Part shown: positions 34,771-42,859 of the stretch, piece by piece
Numbering within the stretch: the stretch's first letter is position 1
Layout of the letters: each line of letters begins with the position of its first letter
Origin: Qipengyuania sp.
GTDB taxonomy: Bacteria; Pseudomonadota; Alphaproteobacteria; Sphingomonadales; Sphingomonadaceae
Assembly: GCA_019745075.1 (NCBI GenBank)
Contig: JAIETR010000001.1
Location: forward strand, 1 to 61,529
Reading direction: 5' to 3'
Length of the DNA stretch: 61,529 bases
The notes under the pieces: model-generated
Databases searched by the model: none
What the model saw: only the letters and a program-made list of their open reading frames with translations
Told to the model about the DNA's origin: nothing
Made by a program: the position numbers and the translations under genes

Positions 34771-35577
34771 ATGGCCGAGCGCCGCCGGATCACCGGCTTT
34801 TCCAACCCGACCGTCAAGGCGATCCGCGCGCTGCGCGAGAAGAAGCACCGCAAGGCCGCGGGCCGTTTCCTCGCCGAGGGGCTGCGGCTCTTGACCGACG
34901 CGCGCGAGAGCGGGCGCCTGCCCGAGGTCCTGGTGCTGTCCGACGCGCGCGACCCGCATCCGCTGCTCGCCGAGCTGGAGGCGGCGGTGGCGGCGGCGTG
35001 CGGCGAGGTGCTCGAAACCACGCCCGACATCCTTTCCAGGATCACCGGCAAGGGCAATCCGCAGGCCGTGGCGGGGGTGTTCGCCGAGTTCGACACCTCG
35101 CTTGCCGCCATCGACCGGAGCGCCGCACCGATCTGGCTGGTGGCGCAGGCGCTGCGCGACCCCGGCAACCTCGGCACCATGCTGCGCACCGGCGACGCCA
35201 TCGGCGCGGGCGGGCTGATCCTGGTCGACGACTGCGCCGATCCCTTCGGCGTCGAGGCGGTGCGCGCCAGCATGGGCGCGGTGTTCACGCAGAGGATCGC
35301 GCGGGCGCGCTGGGAGGAGTTCCTGCCGTGGCTACGGAGCGACAAAGGCCAACTCGTTGCTGCCTCCCTGCGCGATGCCCAGCCCTATCGCAGCGCGCCC
35401 TACGCCGCGCCGTGCTTCATCCTCGTCGGGAACGAATCGCGTGGGCTGCCGGAGGATTACGAGGCCGCCTGCGACCTGCGCGTCAGCATGCCGATGAAGG
35501 GCCGCGCCGACAGCCTCAACGCAGCGGTCGCGGCGGCGGTGCTGGGCTACGAGGTGCTGGCGACATTACAAGGCTGA
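34771..35577 (+). CDS. SpoU/TrmH-family RNA 2'-O-methyltransferase
   Basis: SAM-dependent methyltransferase of ribose in rRNA or tRNA, with an N-terminal RNA-binding domain. ATG at 34771 gives 268 residues: MAERRRITGFSNPTVKAIRA, a substrate-binding domain including KKHRKAAGRFLAEGLRLL, then the SPOUT knot: APIWLVAQALRDPGNLGTML (motif 1) near 127, ILVGNESRGLPEDYEAA (motif 2) near 216, and VSMPMKGRADSLNAAVAAAV (motif 3). The target nucleotide is not clear. Reading frame stays open upstream through the repeat but the repeat is unlikely to be coding. Confidence 0.93.
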   Translation: MAERRRITGFSNPTVKAIRALREKKHRKAAGRFLAEGLRLLTDARESGRLPEVLVLSDARDPHPLLAELEAAVAAACGEVLETTPDILSRITGKGNPQAVAGVFAEFDTSLAAIDRSAAPIWLVAQALRDPGNLGTMLRTGDAIGAGGLILVDDCADPFGVEAVRASMGAVFTQRIARARWEEFLPWLRSDKGQLVAASLRDAQPYRSAPYAAPCFILVGNESRGLPEDYEAACDLRVSMPMKGRADSLNAAVAAAVLGYEVLATLQG

Positions 35578-35661
35578 AGCGGCTGCTGTTCTGCGGGAAC
35601 GCAGGCCGCCGGCACCTCGCAATCGCGATGAACTTTTTCGCCGCTCCCGCATTTCAGGCCC

Positions 35662-35841
35662 ATGCCCGACAAGAAGCGTCTCCGAGCCGAACTTCGCGCC
35701 CGCCAGGACAAGGAGGTCAAGGCGAACCAAACCGCGCTGCGAGCCAGCATTACGGAAACCGAGCGGCTGGTCGGCGAATCGGAGAAAATGATTGCCCGCC
35801 ATCGGCGCGAGCGCGGCGACGATGAGGACGGCGACGCGTGA
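35662..35841 (+). CDS. Small charged protein
   Basis: A 59-residue ORF too short for most ORF callers: MPDKKRLRAELRARQDKEVK, then NQTALRASITETERLVGESE and KMIARHRRERGDDEDGDA. It is highly charged and helix-prone, likely a coiled coil, with no Cys or Trp. It meets the minus-strand ORF tail-to-tail at 35842. I do not recognise a family, and moderate coding bias is the main support. Confidence 0.55.
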   Translation: MPDKKRLRAELRARQDKEVKANQTALRASITETERLVGESEKMIARHRRERGDDEDGDA

Positions 35842-36012
35842 TCAGGCGACCGAGCCGATAGGCTTGCCGTCGCGAAGCACGTCGCAGATCGGGCAGTCGG
35901 AGCTATCCTCGGCCCGTTTGATCGCCTCCTGATCGGAGGCGGCGAGAATGTCCCTGCGCTTGAGCACGGCGCCACCGGGCTTAGCGACCTTTTCTATCCG
36001 GTAATGTCTCAT
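35842..36012 (-). CDS. Small hypothetical protein with a C-x2-C pair
   Basis: A 56-residue ORF from ATG 36012: MRHYRIEKVAKPGGAVLKRR, DILAASDQEAIKRAEDSSDC, PICDVLRDGKPIGSVA. The D-C-P-I-C motif could bind metal or be redox-active. Sphingomonads have many short MRxYRxY-type proteins with an unclear role, and this resembles that group. The frame extends 22 codons upstream to a less likely start at 36081. Confidence 0.6.
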   Translation of the reverse strand: MRHYRIEKVAKPGGAVLKRRDILAASDQEAIKRAEDSSDCPICDVLRDGKPIGSVA

Positions 36013-36077
36013 CAACCCGTCCATCCGATCCGACGGGCGTCCTAGCCGATTCGAGGCGGGCATGCCACCAACTTCGA

Positions 36078-37496
36078 TCAATCGCCCGCAGATTGTTTAT
36101 CGGCGATGAGTGGCGCGGCGCCTGCCCCCTCCTCGACCAGCGCCGCGTCGCCGGCGGTGTAGCGCGGCGCGCTCTCGACGAGGGGGACCGCCTCGATCTC
36201 GCGCTTGCCGATCTCGATGCCCTTGTCGGCGAGGCGCCGGCCCGAGGTGAGGACATTGCGCTCGAAGCTGCCGACGAACTTGTTGTAGTTGCCGACCGCG
36301 CTTTCCAGCCCGCCCCCGACGCGCTTGAGATGTTCGGCTGCGACGGCGAGACGATCGTAAAGCTCGGCCCCGGCCTTGCCGATCTCGATCGCCTCTCGCG
36401 CAATGGTGTCCTGCCTCCAGACCTGCGCCACGGTCCGCGCGATGGCCACCAGATTGGTCGGCGTTGCGAGCAAAACCTTGTTGCGGAAGGCGAAATCCCA
36501 CAGCTCCGGATCGGCTTCGAGTGCCGCGGCTACGAAATGCTCGCCGGGGACGAACATCACCACATAGTCGGGCGCATCGTCGAACTGGCTCTGATAGCTT
36601 TTCGATCCGAGCGTCTGGACATGGTTCTTCATCGCCTTCGCGTGGCGGTCGAGGTGAAGCGCTTTGTCGCACTCCTCCGCTTCGAAAGCGGCCTGGTAAT
36701 GCGTCAGCGAAACCTTGGCATCGATCACCAGCTTTTTCTGCCCCGGTACGCGGACGATTGCATCGGGACGCAATCGGCCTTCATCGGTGTCCATCGAATG
36801 CTCGAGGTGAAAGTCGGTGTGTTCGGCCAACCCGCATTGTTCGAGCACATTCTGGAGCGCGCGTTCGCCCCAGCGGCCACGCGCCTTCGGCGCGTTGGTA
36901 AGCGAATTGCCGAGCCGCTGCGCCTCGCGCCGGACCTCCTCCTGCCCCGCCTTCATTGCCTCGATCAGGCCGGTAAGCTGGCCGAAGGCATCGACGCGTT
37001 TCGCCTCCAGCGCGCCGACCTGCTCCTCATAGGCCTTGAGCCGCGCGCCGACCGGTTCGAGCAGCGCCTTCAGCTTTTCCTCGCTCGCCTTCTCCGAATG
37101 GCCGAGCCGTTCGGCGGCGCGTTCGAGGAACTTTTCCTGCGCCATCCCAAGCACTTTCGCGCCGGTGTTCTCAAACTCCTTGAGCAAACTCGCGCGGCTC
37201 TCCTCGAGCAGGCGCTTCTGTTCCTCGAACCCGGCGCGCTCGGCGGCGAAGCGCGCGTTCTCGGCTCGCGCCTTGTCGAGATCGGAGGCCAGCCCATCGG
37301 CCCGCGCCGCCCGCTCGCTCATAGTCGCCAACTCGGGCGCCATCCGCGCCAGCCGCTCCGCGTGCTCCTTCACCTCGGCCTCGCGCTCGCCATGCCGCAC
37401 CCGCCATTCGGTGACCGGCCGCGAGCCCAAGAACCAGCCGAGCGCCAGTCCCCCGGCCAAGGCGAGAAGGGCGACGATGAGCGAAACTGTATCCAT
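36078..37496 (-). CDS. rmuC: DNA recombination protein RmuC
   Basis: A 472-residue protein limiting inversions at short inverted repeats; structure MDTVSLIVALLALAGGLALG (membrane anchor), a long coiled coil to about 190, then the nuclease-like core: KARGRWGERALQNVLEQCGL near 207, PDAIVRVPGQKKLVIDAKVS near 247, YVVMFVPGEHFVAAALEADP, LLATPTNLVAIARTVAQVW. ATG at 37496 fits the anchor. The presence in a genome rich in inverted repeats is noteworthy but RmuC is widespread. The C-terminal 40 residues after GKREIE are poorly conserved and acidic. Confidence 0.94.
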   Translation of the reverse strand: MDTVSLIVALLALAGGLALGWFLGSRPVTEWRVRHGEREAEVKEHAERLARMAPELATMSERAARADGLASDLDKARAENARFAAERAGFEEQKRLLEESRASLLKEFENTGAKVLGMAQEKFLERAAERLGHSEKASEEKLKALLEPVGARLKAYEEQVGALEAKRVDAFGQLTGLIEAMKAGQEEVRREAQRLGNSLTNAPKARGRWGERALQNVLEQCGLAEHTDFHLEHSMDTDEGRLRPDAIVRVPGQKKLVIDAKVSLTHYQAAFEAEECDKALHLDRHAKAMKNHVQTLGSKSYQSQFDDAPDYVVMFVPGEHFVAAALEADPELWDFAFRNKVLLATPTNLVAIARTVAQVWRQDTIAREAIEIGKAGAELYDRLAVAAEHLKRVGGGLESAVGNYNKFVGSFERNVLTSGRRLADKGIEIGKREIEAVPLVESAPRYTAGDAALVEEGAGAAPLIADKQSAGD

Positions 37497-37598
37497 GCCC
37501 GGAACATAGGCGGAACTTGGGCGCGTAGGAAAGCGAAACTTGTCCCCAGCCGGAACCAGCGTGCGCCCGGCTCGCTGAACGGTCGCAAGGAGGACGCT

Positions 37599-38039
37599 AT
37601 GTCGATCGAGAAGATGATTTCCGAGCACCCCGAGGTCCGGGGCGATTTCAACGCCAGCCTGGCTCTCGCGGTCAAGCATGCGATGGACTGTGCGGCGATC
37701 TGCAACAGCTGCGCGGACGCCTGCAGCGGCGAGGAGATGGAGATGCGCCGCTCCATCCGCCTGACGATGGACTGCGCGGACGTCTGCACCGCGACCTACC
37801 GCATCGCGACGCGCCGGACCGACCACAATCGCCAGCTTATCCGCACCATGCTCGCCGCCTGCATCGAGGCGTGCGAGACCTGCGCGGAGGAATGCGAGAA
37901 GCACGACCATCCGCATTGCCGCCGCTGCGCCGCGATGTGCCGCGAATGCGCGCGCGACTGCCGCATTGCTCTGACCCAGCTCAACGAAGAGGTGCACGCC
38001 GACGGCGGGCGCAGCGCCTTCGCGCATGACGCCGCCTGA
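37599..38039 (+). CDS. Cysteine-rich four-helix-bundle copper-binding protein (Csp-like)
   Basis: A 146-residue protein with 15 Cys, in Cys-x2-4-Cys spacing along predicted helices: DCAAICNSCADACSGEE (31-46), DCADVCTATY (58-67), ACIEACETCAEECEKHDH (87-104), HCRRCAAMCRECARDC (106-121). The pattern matches DUF326 and the copper storage protein family that stores Cu(I) in a Cys-lined bundle. No signal peptide is seen, so it would be a cytosolic (Csp3-like) form. A near-perfect AAGGAGG lies five bases before the ATG, indicating strong expression. It is divergent from rmuC. Confidence 0.9.
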   Translation: MSIEKMISEHPEVRGDFNASLALAVKHAMDCAAICNSCADACSGEEMEMRRSIRLTMDCADVCTATYRIATRRTDHNRQLIRTMLAACIEACETCAEECEKHDHPHCRRCAAMCRECARDCRIALTQLNEEVHADGGRSAFAHDAA

Positions 38040-38052
38040 TACTAAACCCGAG

Positions 38053-38149
38053 CCCGTTCGTGTCGAGCAGCCATTCGCGTAGCGAATGGCGCCCGTCGAG
38101 ACACCGCGCGTGGGTATCTCGACTACGGCCTCGGCTCGATACGAACGGA
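38053..38149. repeat. Family A repeat with an inserted second palindrome
   Basis: CCCGTTCGTGTCGAGCAGCC, with the palindrome CCATTCGCGTAGCGAATGG in the middle of the arm, and the inverse arm CTCGGCTCGATACGAACGG. It follows the copper-binding gene stop by 13 bases. Confidence 0.85.
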
Positions 38150-38175
38150 GGATGGGATGAAAAGTAGGACTGGGC

Positions 38176-38754
38176 CTAAGCCGCCTGCCGCAGCTTTTGG
38201 AGCTTCTTGAGCGCCATCTGGCGCTTGAGGCGGCTGAGGTGGTCGATGAACAGAATGCCCTCCAAATGGTCCATTTCATGCTGGAGGCAGGTCGCCATCA
38301 GCCCGTCCATGCCCTCCTCGTGCAGCTTGCCGTCGAGGTCCTGATAGCGGACGCGGCAGGTGGCGGGGCGGTCCACATCGGCGTAGATGTCGGGGACCGA
38401 GAGGCAGCCTTCCTGGTAAGTCGCCAGCTCCTCCGCCGGATGGAGGATTTCCGGGTTAACGAACACCCGCGGCTCGCGGATCGTGGGCTGGTGGTAGTGC
38501 TTGTGCCCCCCATGCTCATGATCGTGGTGGCATTCCTCGGGCTCGGCGTCGGGATCGTCGGGCTGGAGATCGATCACCAGCACGCGGCTGGGCACGCCCA
38601 CCTGGATCGCGGCGAGGCCGATGCCAGGCGCGGCATACATCGTTTCGAACATGTCGGCGACGAGTGTGCGCAGCTCGGCGTCGAACGCGGTGACGGGCGA
38701 CGACACGAGTTTGAGCCGGGGGTCCGGCACCTCGAGAATCTCACGGATGGCCAT
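38176..38754 (-). CDS. def: Peptide deformylase with a His-rich insertion
   Basis: Removes the N-formyl group from new proteins; metalloenzyme. 192 residues from ATG 38754 (MAIREILEVPDPRL). The three family motifs are there: GIGLAAIQVGVP near 44, EGCLSVPDIYADV near 115, and QHEMDHLEGILFIDHL near 157 with the metal ligands. Residues about 66-92 are an insertion absent from E. coli Def, with Cys75 and seven His within 13 residues (CHHDHEHGGHKHYH). It could bind metal near the active site. A GTG three codons upstream is possible. Confidence 0.95.
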   Translation of the reverse strand: MAIREILEVPDPRLKLVSSPVTAFDAELRTLVADMFETMYAAPGIGLAAIQVGVPSRVLVIDLQPDDPDAEPEECHHDHEHGGHKHYHQPTIREPRVFVNPEILHPAEELATYQEGCLSVPDIYADVDRPATCRVRYQDLDGKLHEEGMDGLMATCLQHEMDHLEGILFIDHLSRLKRQMALKKLQKLRQAA

Positions 38755-38808
38755 GGGCGGCACATAGTCTTCCGGAGGCGCGGCTTCAACCGCGGGCGTT
38801 GCGCTGAT

Positions 38809-39013
38809 TTTGGTTCACACGAAGGCACGAAGATCACGAAGAGGCGTGCCAGCGGCACAGCCGCATTCAAGAAAGGGGTTCGCGCGGAGACCGCAGAGGA
38901 GAGGGAGATCGCGGAGAAGAGGGATCTCTCAGCGGGCTCTATCTCCTCTGCGGTCTCTGCGCGAAACAAATGGCCTGCGGCGCTCGCTTCGTGTCTCCGT
39001 GTCTTCGTGTGAA
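38809..39013. repeat. Nested family C inverted repeats
   Basis: Outer arms TTTGGTTCACACGAAGGCAC and CCGTGTCTTCGTGTGAAC; inside, a second pair CGCGCGGAGACCGCAGAGGA and CTCTGCGGTCTCTGCGCGAA. It occupies the def-recR gap and no gene is evident. Confidence 0.8.
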
Positions 39014-39017
39014 CAAT

Positions 39018-39614
39018 TTATCCGACCGGCCGCCGTGCCCTCAACGCCTGCGCCAACGTGCCTTCGTCGAGATAGTCCAGCTCGCCGCCGACGGGGAGGC
39101 CGTGGGCGAGTTGGGTGATGCGCACGGGGAACGCCTCGAGCCGCTCTGCGAGGTAGTGCGCGGTGGTCTGGCCTTCGAGCGTGGCGTTCATCGCCAGCAC
39201 CACCTCGTCGATCCCGCCCGCCTCGACGCGCGCGAGCAGCGCGGCGATGTTGAGATCGGCCGGCCCCACGCCGTCGAGCGCCGACAAGCGCCCGCCGAGC
39301 ACGTGGTAAGTGCCGCTGAAAAGCTTGGCGCGGTCGAGCGCCCAAAGATCGGCGACATCCTCGACCACGCAGATCGCCTTGGGATCGCGACGCGGGTCGC
39401 CGCAGATCGCGCAGGGGTTGCGGGTGTCGACATTGCCGCAGGTCTCGCACTCGACCAGCGTGTCGCGCACGGCGGTGAGCGCCGTCAGCAGCGCCGGCAG
39501 CGCCTGCTCGCGGCGCTTGACCAGCCACAGCACCGCGCGGCGCGCGCTGCGCGGGCCGAGGCCCGGCAGGCGCGCCAGCGCGGAGCTCAGGGTCTCGATC
39601 TCTTGCGATGCCAT
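39018..39614 (-). CDS. recR: Recombination mediator RecR
   Basis: RecF-pathway protein that loads RecA with RecO. 198 residues of normal length: helix-hairpin-helix [20 protein letters not shown] near 15, the Cys4 zinc finger [20 protein letters not shown] near 55, the Toprim domain [19 protein letters not shown] near 80 and [20 protein letters not shown] near 138, ending [23 protein letters not shown] at 39614. Its stop is five bases from the outer arm of a nested repeat. Confidence 0.96.
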   Translation of the reverse strand: MASQEIETLSSALARLPGLGPRSARRAVLWLVKRREQALPALLTALTAVRDTLVECETCGNVDTRNPCAICGDPRRDPKAICVVEDVADLWALDRAKLFSGTYHVLGGRLSALDGVGPADLNIAALLARVEAGGIDEVVLAMNATLEGQTTAHYLAERLEAFPVRITQLAHGLPVGGELDYLDEGTLAQALRARRPVG

Positions 39615-39629
39615 GCTCGTCCCCCTAAC

Positions 39630-39725
39630 CGCTCGGGCTGAGCTTGTCGTCCTTCGACAGGCTCAGGACGAGCGGAAGTTGCTCAATATCTGTTTCCGCT
39701 CGGGCTGAGCCTGTCGAAGCCCGCT
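39630..39725. repeat. Family B repeat array
   Basis: CTCGGGCTGAGCTTGTCGTC, inverse CTTCGACAGGCTCAGGACGA, then a third arm CTCGGGCTGAGCCTGTCGAA. It separates the divergent recR and fmt genes and ends 20 bases before the fmt start. Confidence 0.85.
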
Positions 39726-39744
39726 GCGCCACGGAAGGGACATA

Positions 39745-40650
39745 GTGCGCATCATCTTCATGGGAACGCCCGAGTTCGCGGTGCCGACGCTCGTGGCGCT
39801 GCACGATGCGGCGCATGAGATCGTGGCGGTCTATACCCAACCGCCGCGCCCGGCGGGGCGGGGCAAGAAGCTCCAGCCGAGCCCGGTGCAGCGCGAGGCG
39901 GAAATCCGCCACCTCGAAGTGTTCTCACCTGTCAGCCTCAAGTCCCGCGAAGAACAGGAAAATTTTGCCGCGTTCGAGGCCGATCTGGCGGTGGTCTCGG
40001 CCTATGGGCTGATTCTGCCGCAGGCGATCCTCGATGCGCCGAAGCGCGGCTGCCTCAACATCCACGCCAGCCTGCTGCCGCGCTGGCGCGGGGCGGCGCC
40101 GGTGCAACGCGCCATTCTTGCGGGCGATCCGCAGACCGGGATCACGTTGATGCAAATGGAGGCCGGGCTCGACACCGGGCCGATGCTGGCGACCGCGCGG
40201 GTGCAGGTGGGTGGCAAGACCGCGGGCGAGCTGACGGCCGAACTGGCGGAGATCGGCGCGCAGCTGATGGTCGGCACGCTCACCGAGCTCGAGATGCTGC
40301 GCGCTCTGCCGCAGGACGATGCGGCCGCGAGCTATGCGAAGAAGATCGACAAGGCCGAGAGCCGGATCGACTGGTCGCAATCGGCGGAGCAGATCGAACG
40401 CCAGGTCCGCGCCTTTGCGCCATCCCCCGGGGCGTGGTTCGGGCATGAGGGCGAGCGGTATCGGGTGCTGGCGGCGGAGGTAATCGAAGGCGCCGGTGAG
40501 GCGGGCGCGGTGCTCGACGAGGGGCTCACTATCGCCACGGGGAAAGGCGCGCTCCGCCCGCTGACCGTTCAACGCGCGGGCAAGCCGGCGATGGATACCG
40601 CGGCGCTGCTCCGAGGCAAACCGATCCTCCCAGGTGCCCAACTTTCCTAA
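39745..40650 (+). CDS. fmt: Methionyl-tRNA formyltransferase
   Basis: Formylates Met-tRNAi from 10-formyl-THF to begin translation; partner of def. 301 residues from GTG 39745: MRIIFMGTPEFAVPTLVALH, HIV-type folate loop LPQAILDAPKRGCLNIHASL with LLPRWRGAAPVQRAILAGD near 112, QMEAGLDTGPMLA near 140, and the C-terminal OB domain (EQIERQVRAFAPSPGAWF onward). It is co-directional with truA and separated from it by a repeat. Confidence 0.96.
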   Translation: MRIIFMGTPEFAVPTLVALHDAAHEIVAVYTQPPRPAGRGKKLQPSPVQREAEIRHLEVFSPVSLKSREEQENFAAFEADLAVVSAYGLILPQAILDAPKRGCLNIHASLLPRWRGAAPVQRAILAGDPQTGITLMQMEAGLDTGPMLATARVQVGGKTAGELTAELAEIGAQLMVGTLTELEMLRALPQDDAAASYAKKIDKAESRIDWSQSAEQIERQVRAFAPSPGAWFGHEGERYRVLAAEVIEGAGEAGAVLDEGLTIATGKGALRPLTVQRAGKPAMDTAALLRGKPILPGAQLS

Positions 40651-40652
40651 GT

Positions 40653-40721
40653 TCCGTTCGCCTCGAGCGAAGTCGAGAGGCGGTCGCCCAACGTGTCTCG
40701 ACTTCGCTCGACACGAACGGA
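40653..40721. repeat. Family A palindromic repeat
   Basis: CCGTTCGCCTCGAGCGAAGT, then GTGTCTCGACTTCGCTCGAC in inverse, ending CACGAACGG. It starts three bases after the fmt stop. Confidence 0.9.
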
Positions 40722-40733
40722 TAGGGGCGTTCG

Positions 40734-41477
40734 ATGACCCGCTTCGCGCTCACGCTCGAATTCGACGGCACGCCCTTTGTCGGGCTCCAGCGCCAGGCGG
40801 CCGGGCCGAGCGTCCAGCAGGCGGTCGAGGCCGCGGCGCGGCGGGTGACCGGCGAGAAGGTCACGCTGCACAGCGCGGGCCGCACCGACGCCGGGGTCCA
40901 TGCCCTGGCGATGCGCGGCCATCTCGACATCGCCAAAGCCATCGATCCGTTCCGGCTGATGGAGGCGCTCAACGCCCATCTGCGCCCCGATCCGATCGCC
41001 GTGACCGCTTGCGAGGTGGTGCCCGACGACTGGCACGCGCGGTTTTCCTGCATCGGCCGCAGCTATCTCTACCGTATCGTCAACCGCCGCGCGCCCCTGA
41101 CGCTCGACTGCAACCGGGCATGGCAGGTCGCGCAGCCGCTCGATGCCGCCGCGATGCACCGGGCCGCGCAGGCGCTCGTGGGACGGCACGATTTCACCAC
41201 CTTCCGCTCGGCGCATTGCCAGTCGGCAAGCGCGGTCAAGACGCTCGACCGGCTCGATGTCGAGCGGGTCGATGAGGAGGTGCACATCCGCGCCGAAGCG
41301 CGCAGCTTCCTGCATCACCAGGTCCGCGGCATGGTCGGCTGCCTGGCGCTCGTCGGCATGGGCCGCTGGCGCGAGGAGCAAGTGGCCGAGGCGCTCGAAG
41401 CGCGCGACCGCGCCGCATTGGGCTTGAATGCCCCGCCGCATGGGCTCTACTTCGTGGCGGCGACCTATCCGCCCTAG
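40734..41477 (+). CDS. truA: tRNA pseudouridine(38-40) synthase TruA
   Basis: Makes pseudouridine at positions 38-40 of tRNA anticodon arms. 247 residues: [20 protein letters not shown] near 3, the catalytic Asp in [20 protein letters not shown] near 52, [34 protein letters not shown] near 155, [20 protein letters not shown] near 194. All TruA family motifs are complete. ATG at 40734 follows GGATAGGGGC. It is the downstream gene of an fmt-truA pair. Confidence 0.96.
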   Translation: MTRFALTLEFDGTPFVGLQRQAAGPSVQQAVEAAARRVTGEKVTLHSAGRTDAGVHALAMRGHLDIAKAIDPFRLMEALNAHLRPDPIAVTACEVVPDDWHARFSCIGRSYLYRIVNRRAPLTLDCNRAWQVAQPLDAAAMHRAAQALVGRHDFTTFRSAHCQSASAVKTLDRLDVERVDEEVHIRAEARSFLHHQVRGMVGCLALVGMGRWREEQVAEALEARDRAALGLNAPPHGLYFVAATYPP

Positions 41478-41614
41478 GCTTCGAGACGCTCGGACATTCG
41501 TCCTCGCTCCTCAGCCCGAACGGGGTTAGGGAAGTTGCAAATCACAACCGTTCGCCCCGACAAGGTGAGGCTCCAAGCCGAACCGTCTCGAAGGGCCCGC
41601 TCGAAGGATCGACC

Positions 41615-42718
41615 ATGACCACCGGCAAGCAGCTGTTCACCACCCTCGCCCCCGACGGCACGCTGACGGTCGAGGTGGCCGAGACCGAGTTCCCCGCCCC
41701 CACCGGCAACCAGGTGCTGGTCCGCATGGAAGCCGCGCCGATCAATCCGAGCGATCTCGCGCTACTGTTCGGCACCGCCGATCTTGAGAACGCCGAGTAT
41801 TCGCCCGGCAAACTGGTGGCGAGGATGCCCGAGCCTTTCGCCTCGGCATCGAAGGCCCGCCACGGCCAGCGCCTCCCCGTCGGCAACGAGGGCGCGGGCA
41901 CGGTGGTCGCGGCGGGCGAAGGCGAGGCGGCGCAGGCTTTGGTCGGCCAACGCGTCGCCTGCGTTCCGGGCCACGCCTTCTCCGAATACGCCATCGCCGA
42001 TGCCGCGATGTGCCTGGCGCTGGGCGAGCACAGCGCCGAGGAGGGCGCCTCCAGCTTCGTCAACCCGATGACCGCGCTGGGCTTTGCCGAAACCGCGCGG
42101 ATGGAGGGCCAGCGCGCCATCGTCCATGCCGCCGCCACCTCGAACCTCGGGCAGATGCTGGTCAGGATCTGCCAGGAGGACGGGATCGAGCTGGTCAATA
42201 TCGTGAGGAAGCCCGAGCAGGCCGAGATCCTGCGCGGGCTCGGCGCGACGCATATCGTCGATTCCTCGGCGAGCGACTTCATGGCGCAATTGCGTGGCGC
42301 CATCGACGCCACCGGCGCCTTCTTGGGCTTCGACCCGATCGGCGGCGGGACCACGGTCGACAGCTGCTTCAAGGCGATGGAGCAGGTCGCGGCGAGCAAA
42401 ATGGGCGAATACAGCCGCTACGGCTCGAACCAGCCCAAGAAAATGTACATCTACGGCCGGCTCGACATGGGGCCCACGATCCTCACGCCCGCCTACGGCT
42501 TCGGCTGGACGCTGTCCGGATGGCTGCTCACGCCCTTCATGGCCAAGGCCGGGATGGAGACCGTGGGGCGGATGCGCCAACGGGTGCTCGCCGGCCTCAC
42601 CACGACCTTCGCCAGCAGCTACAAGCGCAAGGTCACGCTCGAGGAGATGCTGGAGCGCAACGCGGCGCTCGACTACCGCGCGATGCGGACGGGCGAGAAG
42701 TATCTGGTCGTGCCGTAA
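41615..42718 (+). CDS. Zinc-free MDR-type alcohol dehydrogenase/quinone oxidoreductase-like protein
   Basis: NAD(P)H-dependent medium-chain dehydrogenase of 367 residues: NQVLVRMEAAPINPSDLALL near 33, LPVGNEGAGTVVAAGEGEAA near 88, VNPMTALGFAETARMEGQRA near 149, then the cofactor region IVHAAATSNLGQMLVRICQE. The GHE zinc-ligand motif of true alcohol dehydrogenases is absent, and the sequence AAATSNLG replaces AAAGGVG. Substrate is unknown; quinones or enones are typical. The gene stands alone between two repeats. Confidence 0.88.
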   Translation: MTTGKQLFTTLAPDGTLTVEVAETEFPAPTGNQVLVRMEAAPINPSDLALLFGTADLENAEYSPGKLVARMPEPFASASKARHGQRLPVGNEGAGTVVAAGEGEAAQALVGQRVACVPGHAFSEYAIADAAMCLALGEHSAEEGASSFVNPMTALGFAETARMEGQRAIVHAAATSNLGQMLVRICQEDGIELVNIVRKPEQAEILRGLGATHIVDSSASDFMAQLRGAIDATGAFLGFDPIGGGTTVDSCFKAMEQVAASKMGEYSRYGSNQPKKMYIYGRLDMGPTILTPAYGFGWTLSGWLLTPFMAKAGMETVGRMRQRVLAGLTTTFASSYKRKVTLEEMLERNAALDYRAMRTGEKYLVVP

Positions 42719-42726
42719 GACTGCTT

Positions 42727-42852
42727 TTTTGGTTCACACGAAGACACAAAGAGGGCGGCTTTTGCGGCGAAGCCGCTCTGCAAGGCGCAGCGTCGCGGCT
42801 GGGCGGAAAGCCTGCGGCGCTCCCTGACCTCTTCGTGTCTTTGTGTGAAACT
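42727..42852. repeat. Family C inverted repeat
   Basis: TGGTTCACACGAAGACACAA and inverse CTTCGTGTCTTTGTGTGAAA. Enclosed sequence contains its own short inverse arms (GCGGCGAAGCCGCTCTGC). It fills the gap to the convergent asparaginase gene. Confidence 0.8.
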
Positions 42853-42859
42853 AATCTTC

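Noticed and set aside
37497-38279. N-terminal extension of RmuC to 733 residues
   Set aside because: The extension lies antisense to the Cys-rich copper protein and the repeat after it, and RmuC normally begins with the membrane anchor at 37496.
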